Below, piece by piece: positions 6,669-12,714 of a stretch of DNA of 14,644 nt. The notes under the pieces were generated by a model. That model worked only from the letters and a program-made list of their open reading frames with translations, did no database searches and had not been told where the DNA came from. Made by a program: the position numbers and the translations under genes. Source of the stretch: K189A clade bacterium (GTDB lineage Bacteria > Pseudomonadota > Gammaproteobacteria > Pseudomonadales > Azotimanducaceae); NCBI GenBank assembly GCA_007571095.1, contig RKSB01000113.1:1-14644 (forward strand), in the 5' to 3' direction. The stretch's first letter is position 1. Each line of letters begins with the position of its first letter.

Positions 6669-7466
6669 ATGACTCAATATGACAGCATCGGAGTAGACAA
6701 GGACGGCTTGATCGGTATCGTCGAGATCCAAAGGCCGCCACACAATTTTTTTGATTACCGAATGATTCGGGATATCGCCAATGCCTTCGACGAATTTGAC
6801 CGTGACCAAGGCTGTCGCGCCATTGTATTGGCGGCGCAGGGGAAATCCTTCTGTGCCGGAGCCAACTTCGGCTCTGGCGACGGTGCCGAAGCCGACCAGG
6901 GCTTTACCGAAGAAGGGTTCAAGACGGACACGGTCATTCTGTACGAAGAGGCCCTGCGTCTTTTTGGTGTGCGCAAGCCGGTGGTGGCTGCCGTTCACGG
7001 AGCAGCCATAGGTGGCGGCCTGGGCGTTTCTCTGGCCGCCGACTTTCGAGTAACCTGCAAAGAAGCGCGCTTCAGTGCAAACTTTGCCGCACTCGGTATT
7101 CACCCCGGGTTCGGGCTGACCGTTACCCTGCCCGAACTCATAGGCCATCAACAAGCCAGCCTGATGTTCTATACCGCCAGACGGGTCACAGGAGAAGAGG
7201 CCTGCCACATAGGTCTGGCCGATATTCTTGTTGAGCAGAGCCGAGTCAGAGACGAAGCGATGGAACTGGCTGGCAAAATCGCTGCCAATGCTCCGCTGGC
7301 AGTGATTTCGGTCAGAGCCACCATGCGCACCGGACTGGTTGAGAGGCTCGCACAAAGAGTCAAGCATGAACTCGCAGAACAGCAGTGGTTACGCGCCACT
7401 GCCGATGCCGAAGAAGGTATTCGTGCGGTTTCTGAACGACGGGCCGGCCGCTTTACCGGCAAATAA
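6669..7466 (+). CDS. Crotonase-fold (enoyl-CoA hydratase/isomerase-like) protein
   Basis: This 265-residue cytoplasmic protein has the crotonase fold. The first oxyanion-hole segment is GKSFCAGANF (residues 58-67) and the second is VHGAAIGGGLGVSLAADFRV (about 109-128), which together bind and polarise an acyl-CoA thioester. The two glutamates that add water in classical hydratases are missing: aligning with rat mitochondrial hydratase, the Glu144 position is Gly119 and the Glu164 position is Phe139. The loop after it reads LGIHPGFG. So CoA-ester binding is likely, but straightforward hydratase activity is doubtful; isomerase, hydrolase, dehalogenase or decarboxylase chemistry, as elsewhere in the superfamily, is possible. 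A GGGGA site precedes the ATG by 10 bases. The flavin oxidoreductase gene follows after 42 bases, probably co-transcribed. Confidence 0.88.
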   Translation: MTQYDSIGVDKDGLIGIVEIQRPPHNFFDYRMIRDIANAFDEFDRDQGCRAIVLAAQGKSFCAGANFGSGDGAEADQGFTEEGFKTDTVILYEEALRLFGVRKPVVAAVHGAAIGGGLGVSLAADFRVTCKEARFSANFAALGIHPGFGLTVTLPELIGHQQASLMFYTARRVTGEEACHIGLADILVEQSRVRDEAMELAGKIAANAPLAVISVRATMRTGLVERLAQRVKHELAEQQWLRATADAEEGIRAVSERRAGRFTGK

Positions 7467-7508
7467 ACCGACCAGCAACGGCTACTTTTTTACAACACGG
7501 GAAATGTC

Positions 7509-8396
7509 ATGAACATAGGTTCTACAGGTATATGGTTCTTCACCGAAGGCATGTCGTCCAAAGAGGCGGCGGCGGCTGCCCGGCGCATTGAAGCACTGGG
7601 TTTTTCCGCATTCTGGATACCGGAAACGGTTGGCAGGGACTCGATCGTACACAGCGGATGGCTATTGAGCCAGACCGAAAAGCTGATAGTCGCCACGGGT
7701 ATCGCCAACATCTACAATCGGCACCCGGGAATCGTGGCGCAGGCTCAAAAAACTCTTGCGGAACAGTCGAACAACCGTTTCCTGCTCGGTCTCGGCGTAT
7801 CGCACACACATCTGGTGAAAGGCGTACGCAAGCTGGACTACGGAAAGCCCGTCAGTACCATGCGCGACTACCTGAAGGCCATGGCCGAGTCACGTTACAG
7901 CGCGCCCGAACCCAGTACGAAGCCGCCGCTGGTTATCGCTGCACTCGGGCCAAAAATGCTTGAACTGGCAGCCGAGCTGTGTGACGGTGCACACCCCTAT
8001 TTCACGTCTCCTGAGCACACACGCATGGCGCGTTCCATTCTGGGGCCGGATAAGTGGCTCTGTGTGGAGCAAAAGGTCATTCTTGAAAGCGACCCAAAGA
8101 AGGCTCGAGAACTGGCTCGGGCAACTGCTGCAATCTACATTCAGCTACCCAATTACAGGAACAACTGGTTGAGGATGGGGCTGACCGAGGACGATCTGAA
8201 GGATAAAGGCAGCGACGACTTCATAGACCAGACCTTCGCCTGGGGAGATATTGGAGCCATACGAGAACGTATTCAGGCCCACTTCGATGCAGGTGCCGAT
8301 CATGTCTGCGTTCAGCCAGTCCATCCGTCGGCCCGAATGGGGCAGCTACATTGGGAAGTGCTTGAACAGATTGCAGAGGGCAACCTGAAAAAATAA
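7509..8396 (+). CDS. LLM-class flavin/F420-type oxidoreductase
   Basis: This 295-residue soluble enzyme belongs to the luciferase-like monooxygenase superfamily, a TIM barrel binding reduced FMN or coenzyme F420. It resembles the subgroup annotated as probable F420-dependent oxidoreductase of the MSMEG_4141 type (TIGR03620). Visible features are GSTGIWFF at the first strand, ARRIEALGFSAFWIPE, the strand ATGIANIYNRHPGIVAQAQK, FLLGLGVSH, PLVIAALGPKMLELAAELCDG with the phosphate-binding loop, and the C-terminal GDIGAIRERIQAHFDAGADH. Length is normal. Gammaproteobacteria mostly lack F420 synthesis, so FMN may be the actual cofactor; no fbi/cof gene is in the window. Start ATG at 7509 has a weak GGGAAA site. 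Its partner is the crotonase gene upstream, pointing to a shared catabolic or acyl-CoA pathway whose substrate is unknown. Confidence 0.85.
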   Translation: MNIGSTGIWFFTEGMSSKEAAAAARRIEALGFSAFWIPETVGRDSIVHSGWLLSQTEKLIVATGIANIYNRHPGIVAQAQKTLAEQSNNRFLLGLGVSHTHLVKGVRKLDYGKPVSTMRDYLKAMAESRYSAPEPSTKPPLVIAALGPKMLELAAELCDGAHPYFTSPEHTRMARSILGPDKWLCVEQKVILESDPKKARELARATAAIYIQLPNYRNNWLRMGLTEDDLKDKGSDDFIDQTFAWGDIGAIRERIQAHFDAGADHVCVQPVHPSARMGQLHWEVLEQIAEGNLKK

Positions 8397-8513
8397 CCCG
8401 CATTCGGTCATTTACGAGCGATCTAAGCCATTAAATAAGCTATTAATATTCACCAGAAAGTGAGCACGGCAGACGCAAGCCTTTCAATTGTGGAGACTCA
8501 GACTTTTTAATTG

Positions 8514-8522
8514 TGCTACAAT
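8514..8522 (+). promoter_or_regulatory. Extended -10 promoter candidate for amtB
   Basis: TGC followed by TACAAT forms an extended -10 element 57 bases before the amtB start. No good -35 lies 16-18 bases upstream. The heptamer AATTGTG occurs at 8486-8492 and again at 8509-8515, a 23-base period (about two helical turns) that overlaps the promoter and could be a regulator site. I find no convincing GG-N10-GC sigma-54 element, although amtB-glnK is often under NtrC and sigma-54. Confidence 0.4.
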
Positions 8523-8578
8523 GTTCGCTTTCGTGGTGACAGTTTCTGAAAACTGCATATAGGGGGTCTACAAATCCA

Positions 8579-9961
8579 ATGAAGCAATTACTTCTGAGTT
8601 CCTGGTCAGCCAACGTCACTTCTGTTGCTCCGTCTGCGTCCTTGCCAGTTCCTTCACGTCGACAAAAAACGCAAAAAGGTTCACTCCTGCGAGTCATGTT
8701 GGGTCTGCTCGGAGTGTCTCTGGCCACTCCTTCTCTGGCTGCCGAGGTCAGTGCGGGTGATACCGCCTGGATGCTGACATCCACCGCCCTGGTGCTCATG
8801 ATGTGCCTGCCCGGACTCGCACTTCTCTACGGCGGCATGGTGCGAAGCAAAAACCTGTTGTCCGTGGGCATGCAGTGTTTTGCGGTGGCCTCTCTGGTGA
8901 TGCTGATGTGGTTTGTGATCGGCTACAGTCTGGCATTATCCGGCTCGGGAGTCTTTGTAGGCGGGCTGGATCACTTCCTGCTTGCGGGAATTACCGGCGA
9001 TGCCGTGAACGGCTCCATTCCGGCGGCACTCTTTGTGTGCTTCCAGATGACCTTTGCAGTGATTACTCCACTGCTGTTTCTGGGTTCTCTCGTTGAAAGA
9101 ATTCGTTTTTCCACTCTACTGATGCTGACTGCCTCCTGGAGCGTTCTGGTGTACGCCCCAATCTGCTTCTGGGTATGGGGTGGCGGCTGGCTCGGCTCGC
9201 TCGGCATTCTTGACTTCGCCGGCGGTGCCGTGGTTCATATCAACGCCGGTATTGCCGGCCTGGTTGCGGCAATCATGCTGGGACGCCGAGAAGGCTACCC
9301 CAACAAACTCATGCCGCCGAACAACCTGACTCTGTCGCTGGCGGGTGCCGCCCTCCTGTGGGTCGGCTGGTTCGGCTTCAACGCCGGTAGCTCCGTGGCC
9401 GCTGACGGCAGTGCGGCCATGGCCATGTTGCTCACTCTGCTCGCACCAGCAGCAGGTGCCCTCGCCTGGATGTTTATGGAATGGCGCAGCAAGGGAAAAC
9501 CGACACCACTGGGTATTGTTTCCGGTGTCATCGCCGGTCTGGTAGCGGTCACACCGGCAGCAGGCAGCGTGTCTCCGGTGGGTGCTGTCGTCATCGGAAC
9601 GGTAGCCGGCCTGGCCTGCTACTGGGCCTCAGTCATCCTCAAGCCCCGGTTTGGCTATGACGACTCGCTCGATGTCTTTGGTGTGCATGGTGTCGGCGGT
9701 ATTGTCGGTGCCCTTTTGACCGGTGTCTTTGCCGCCACCTACCTGGGCGGCACCGGCTTTGGTGATGGCGTCGACAGTATGCTGGCTCAGGTCGGTGTCC
9801 AGTCGCTTGGCATTGTGGCTGTCATCGTCTATTCAGGCATTGTCACCGCCTTGCTGTTCTGGATAAGCGGACGAGTCTGCGGAGGATTGAGAGCCGACGC
9901 CGAACAGGAAGTTGAAGGTCTTGACACCGCTTACCACGGCGAGCGCGCTTACAATCTGTGA
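8579..9961 (+). CDS. amtB: Ammonium channel AmtB
   Basis: This inner-membrane protein of the Amt/MEP/Rh family conducts ammonium/ammonia and supplies nitrogen when it is scarce. The 460 residues give 11 membrane segments after a cleavable leader. Seen in order are DTAWMLTSTALVLMMCLPGL, ALLYGGMVRSKNLLS, the LDFAGGAVVHINAGIAGL segment with Asp212 and the first pore histidine His220, GWFGFNAGS, and DVFGVHGVGGIVGALLTG with the second pore histidine His370. The leader is long: about 35 polar residues before the hydrophobic MLGLLGVSLATPSLAA, with likely cleavage after Ala55. AGGGGG at 8561-8566 supports the ATG at 8579; an internal ATG at 8696 would give an ordinary short signal peptide. glnK follows 79 bases downstream, so the channel is expected to be gated by that PII protein. 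Confidence 0.95.
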   Translation: MKQLLLSSWSANVTSVAPSASLPVPSRRQKTQKGSLLRVMLGLLGVSLATPSLAAEVSAGDTAWMLTSTALVLMMCLPGLALLYGGMVRSKNLLSVGMQCFAVASLVMLMWFVIGYSLALSGSGVFVGGLDHFLLAGITGDAVNGSIPAALFVCFQMTFAVITPLLFLGSLVERIRFSTLLMLTASWSVLVYAPICFWVWGGGWLGSLGILDFAGGAVVHINAGIAGLVAAIMLGRREGYPNKLMPPNNLTLSLAGAALLWVGWFGFNAGSSVAADGSAAMAMLLTLLAPAAGALAWMFMEWRSKGKPTPLGIVSGVIAGLVAVTPAAGSVSPVGAVVIGTVAGLACYWASVILKPRFGYDDSLDVFGVHGVGGIVGALLTGVFAATYLGGTGFGDGVDSMLAQVGVQSLGIVAVIVYSGIVTALLFWISGRVCGGLRADAEQEVEGLDTAYHGERAYNL

Positions 9962-9969
9962 GCATTTTG

Positions 9970-9990
9970 AGAGGCAGGTTTCTGGCCTCT
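9970..9990 (+). other. Hairpin between amtB and glnK
   Basis: AGAGGC at 9970-9975 pairs with GCCTCT at 9985-9990, extended inward by two pairs past one bulged base. It begins 9 bases after the amtB stop and has no T run behind it, so it is not a clear terminator. It may protect the transcript end or lower expression of one gene relative to the other. Confidence 0.4.
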
Positions 9991-10040
9991 AAAGGTGCCT
10001 TCGTCCTTACTTGACAGCCGACACACAGGAGAAACAAATT

Positions 10041-10379
10041 ATGAAACTAATCACAGCAATCATTCGACCCTTTAAGCTCGACGCTGTGCAGGAAGCCCTG
10101 TCCAAAATGGACGTACAGGGTATGACCATCACTGAGGTCAAGGGATTCGGCCGCCAACAGGGACGAACTGAACTCTACCGAAGTGCCGAGTACCTGGTTA
10201 ATTTCCTGCCCAAGATCAAGATCGAAGTCGTCGTCCAGGACGACTCGCTTCAGAGCGTCATTGATGCGATTACCGAAGTCTCCAAGACCGGGCAGGTTGG
10301 CGACGGCAAGATATTTATTTCCGAACTGCAGGAAGTCGTACGTATTCGCACCGGAGAAACCAGCGGAGATGCGGTTTAA
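10041..10379 (+). CDS. glnK: Nitrogen regulatory protein PII (GlnK)
   Basis: This 112-residue trimeric signal protein senses 2-oxoglutarate, ATP/ADP and glutamine status and blocks AmtB when nitrogen is plentiful. The sequence matches GlnK/GlnB over its full length: MKLITAIIRPFKLDAVQEAL, the TEVKGFGRQQGRTELYR T-loop, Tyr51 in AEYLVNFLPK as the uridylylation site, and the C-terminal VGDGKIFISELQEVVRIRTG nucleotide site. ATG at 10041 is chosen over an upstream in-frame start because an AGGAG ribosome site lies at 10027-10031 and the family starts with MKL. GlnK rather than GlnB is inferred from linkage to amtB. The gene order amtB then glnK is the reverse of the common glnK-amtB arrangement. 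Confidence 0.94.
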   Translation: MKLITAIIRPFKLDAVQEALSKMDVQGMTITEVKGFGRQQGRTELYRSAEYLVNFLPKIKIEVVVQDDSLQSVIDAITEVSKTGQVGDGKIFISELQEVVRIRTGETSGDAV

Positions 10380-10493
10380 GCTGCCAGGCCACAAAGCCTT
10401 GAGCCGCAAGCCCTGAAGCCGTATTCAGAATCCGTAGTAAATAGTAGCAAGTAGCAAATATATAGAAAGTCGCCTTTTTTCGGAGAGCTACCA

Positions 10494-10534
10494 GGCAAAA
10501 ACCGGATTGAGCCATACTCAACCCGGTTTTTGCC
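10494..10534. terminator. Long hairpin in the glnK-ybdG gap
   Basis: GGCAAAAACCGG (10494-10505) pairs perfectly with CCGGTTTTTGCC (10523-10534). After one A/C mismatch, TTGAG (10507-10511) pairs with CTCAA (10517-10521) around a CCATA loop, making 17 pairs in all. Because the A and T tracts are symmetrical it could act as a terminator on either strand for transcripts from glnK, although no extra T run follows the stem. It lies 24 bases before the ybdG start, so ybdG probably has its own promoter or is read through. Confidence 0.55.
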
Positions 10535-10558
10535 ACATTCGAATTCAGATCAGTCGCA

Positions 10559-11758
10559 GTGATGGCATGGCTTGACGACATCGCTGAGTGGTTGTACACC
10601 CTCGGAACGCTGGCTGGAATCGTCCTGCTCTATCTGCTCATTCGCTGGCTGGCCGTCCTGCTTCTGGGCGGTCGGAATCGAGCAAACCCCCTGCTGAAAT
10701 TTCGCATCGGTCTGATCAACCGCCTGGTGGCGGTGGTCATTCTGGCGGTACTACTCGTTTTCGACCGCTCGCTGCCGCAATTGCAGTTGGTACCCTCGAT
10801 CTGGGGCGAACGAGCACTGATGGCGTTGCTGGTGGTAGCCCTCGGCGTGTTGCTGAGTTACCTGATCGATGCGCTGATCCTCCTCTATGAGACGCTCAGC
10901 CCAGGGCGCAGCCTTCAGATCAAAAGCTATATCCAGTTATTCAAGATTCTGCTTTACACCGCTGTCGGACTGGTCGCCTTTGCCATTCTCACCGGCCAGT
11001 CAGTTCTCTACTACATCAGCGGACTGGGTGCTTTTTTGGCGGTGGTCATGCTGGTCTTTCGAGAGACCATATTGTCGTTTATTGCCACTCTCCAGATTCA
11101 GGCATCAGACATGGTGCGGCCAGGCGACTGGATTGAGGCACCGGCGTTTGGCATAGACGGTGAGATCAAGGACATCGCCCTGCACACAGTGCGTGTACAG
11201 AACTGGGACAAGACCATCTCGACCATGCCGACCGCCAGTCTGGTCAATACACCGCTGAAGAATTGGCGCGGCATGGAACAATCCGGTGGCCGACGCATTC
11301 AGCGGGCCATTCACATAGACATGTCGAGCGTACGCTTCCTCGATGACGAAGAAATAGAGAGGTTTGGCCGTTTTGAGCTACTCAAGGATTATATTCAAGC
11401 CAAAAAACAGGAGCTCAGCGAACACAATCGCCAGAATGAGACTATTGGATACCGGCGTCGGTTGACCAATCTGGGGACCTTTCGTTCTTATACATTGGCG
11501 TTTCTGCACAATCATAAAGGCATTCACTCCGGCATGACCTGCATGGTTCGCCAAAGAACACCCGGGCCGCAGGGGCTGCCGCTGGAAATATACGCCTTCA
11601 CCAACACCACCCAGTGGTCCGCTTACGAGGACATTCAGGCCGACATCCTTGATCGGCTACTGGCGATTCTACCCGAGTTTGGTCTGCGAACCTGGCAGGA
11701 AGCCCTGCTGGGAGGGCTGACTCATTCGAGCATGGTCGCCGACTCACAAAAGTCGTAA
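10559..11758 (+). CDS. ybdG: MscS-family mechanosensitive channel, YbdG-type
   Basis: This 399-residue inner-membrane protein matches E. coli YbdG, a miniconductance channel-like member of the MscS family that responds to osmotic downshift. About five membrane segments lie in residues 12-175, ending in the pore-lining helix LGAFLAVVMLVFRETILSFI. The cytoplasmic beta domain follows: SDMVRPGDWIEAPAFGIDGE, VRVQNWDKTISTMPTASLVN, KNWRGMEQSGGRRIQRAIHI. The long YbdG-specific insert comes next (SSVRFLDDEEIERF, and LTNLGTFRSYTLAFLHNH further on), then the C-terminal LPLEIYAFTNTTQWSAYEDI. Length matches YbdG (about 415). The start is GTG at 10559 or the adjacent ATG at 10562, and no strong ribosome site is seen. 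A hairpin terminator candidate begins at its stop codon. Confidence 0.92.
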   Translation: MMAWLDDIAEWLYTLGTLAGIVLLYLLIRWLAVLLLGGRNRANPLLKFRIGLINRLVAVVILAVLLVFDRSLPQLQLVPSIWGERALMALLVVALGVLLSYLIDALILLYETLSPGRSLQIKSYIQLFKILLYTAVGLVAFAILTGQSVLYYISGLGAFLAVVMLVFRETILSFIATLQIQASDMVRPGDWIEAPAFGIDGEIKDIALHTVRVQNWDKTISTMPTASLVNTPLKNWRGMEQSGGRRIQRAIHIDMSSVRFLDDEEIERFGRFELLKDYIQAKKQELSEHNRQNETIGYRRRLTNLGTFRSYTLAFLHNHKGIHSGMTCMVRQRTPGPQGLPLEIYAFTNTTQWSAYEDIQADILDRLLAILPEFGLRTWQEALLGGLTHSSMVADSQKS

Positions 11759-11803
11759 AGCCGAAAGAAATGCCGATACCGGCATAGCCGAAAGACGGCT
11801 TTT
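11757..11803 (+). terminator. Probable terminator of ybdG
   Basis: Starting at the ybdG stop codon, AAAGCCG (11757-11763) pairs with CGGCTTT (11796-11802). Inside it a second hairpin forms from ATGCCG (11770-11775) and CGGCAT (11780-11785). The nonamer GCCGAAAGA occurs twice, at 11760 and 11787, flanking the inner hairpin. The final arm ends in four T. The shape is that of a terminator, though the T run is short. Confidence 0.5.
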
Positions 11804-11993
11804 GCCCCAAAGTGCCTTCAGGGCGGCTATCGAAGATTCTCAAGTTGTACAGTTCAAATGAGTGCTAAGATGTATAGTCCAATTGCAGGGCCTTTCTATT
11901 CATTTACGCTTGAGGAGGATTCAAACGAGCACGGGTTGAAAGCCGCCGTCTGCACAAATCTTCTGTTCTGATTCACAGCATGCGAGGAACCTT
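11804..11993 (+). promoter_or_regulatory. GST upstream region with promoter candidates
   Basis: TTGTAC at 11845-11850 and TAAGAT at 11866-11871 (preceded by TGC, an extended -10) are spaced by 15 bases; TATAGT at 11873-11878 is an alternative -10. A 37-codon open frame runs from ATG 11858 to TGA 11971 and contains the purine-rich GAGGAGGA, but it lacks a ribosome site and I do not recognise its product. GAGGA shortly before 11994 is the ribosome site of the next gene. Confidence 0.35.
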
Positions 11994-12689
11994 ATGTCCG
12001 ACATGACACTTTACGGAGTACCCGGGTCGCCTTTCGTCCGCAAGGTCGAAATAGTTATGGGTGAGAAATCGCTCAATTACGAACTCGAAATCGTCAATAT
12101 TCTGCCGACACCAGACTGGTTCAATGAAATCAGCCCGGCCAGACGCATTCCGGTGCTGCGAGACCGGCGAATAGCCACCGAAGGCGTTGCCGGCACTCTC
12201 GCCGACTCTTCGGCCATTTGTGCCTATCTCGAAAAACTACAACCTGAACCAAGCCTGTACCCGAGCGATGCCTTTGCTCACGGACGGGCTATCTGGCTCG
12301 AAGAATACGCCGACTCGGAAATGGCTTCCACCATCGGCCCGGGCATCTTCAGACCCCTGCTGTTCCCCATCATGCAGAAAAAGGAACCCGATGTGCAGGC
12401 TGCCAAAAAAACCTGGACAGAAAAGGTACCGAGTCAACTGGACTATCTGGAATCGACGCTGAACGGAAAATCCTTTTTTGTCGACGACCAGTTGTCCATT
12501 GCCGACATCGCCATCGCCTGCCAGTTAAGTCAATTGGGGCTGCTCACCCAGTGCAGCCTTGACGGCCGCTGGCCCGGCCTGGCAAAGCATCTCGAAGGCA
12601 TCAAACAGCTGGCGGGAATGCAGAAGAATCTTGCCGCCTGCAACAAGATATTCGGTCGAATGTTGCCGGAAAAATTTGACCTGGGCTAG
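11994..12689 (+). CDS. Glutathione S-transferase-like protein
   Basis: This 231-residue cytoplasmic protein has the GST fold. The thioredoxin-like N-terminal domain (residues about 4-85) begins MTLYGVPGSPFVRKVEIVM, where Ser12 in the PGSPF motif is at the usual glutathione-activating position. It continues with the cis-proline segment SPARRIPVLRD and the glutathione-binding LADSSAICAYLE. The all-helical C-terminal domain contains the N-capping motif in FVDDQLSIADIAIACQLSQL. Length is normal for bacterial GSTs. A GAGGA ribosome site stands just before the ATG. The substrate cannot be told from sequence. Detoxification of electrophiles or a role in a degradation pathway is possible. Its 3' end faces the amidohydrolase gene with only 25 bases between. 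Confidence 0.88.
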   Translation: MSDMTLYGVPGSPFVRKVEIVMGEKSLNYELEIVNILPTPDWFNEISPARRIPVLRDRRIATEGVAGTLADSSAICAYLEKLQPEPSLYPSDAFAHGRAIWLEEYADSEMASTIGPGIFRPLLFPIMQKKEPDVQAAKKTWTEKVPSQLDYLESTLNGKSFFVDDQLSIADIAIACQLSQLGLLTQCSLDGRWPGLAKHLEGIKQLAGMQKNLAACNKIFGRMLPEKFDLG

Positions 12690-12714
12690 AACAAAGAGGT
12701 CAAGCCGCAAACAA

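Noticed and set aside
6519..7367. 282-codon minus-strand open frame, longer than the crotonase it overlaps
   Set aside because: The plus strand shows the crotonase fold with intact oxyanion-hole motifs; the minus frame has no family resemblance.
8468..8481. Possible sigma-54 site GGCAGACGCAAGC before amtB
   Set aside because: The GG to GC spacing is nine, not ten, bases and the flanks do not match the consensus.
10011..10016. TTGACA as a -35 box for a separate glnK promoter
   Set aside because: No -10 element stands 16-18 bases downstream, and that spacing would fall on the ribosome site and start codon.
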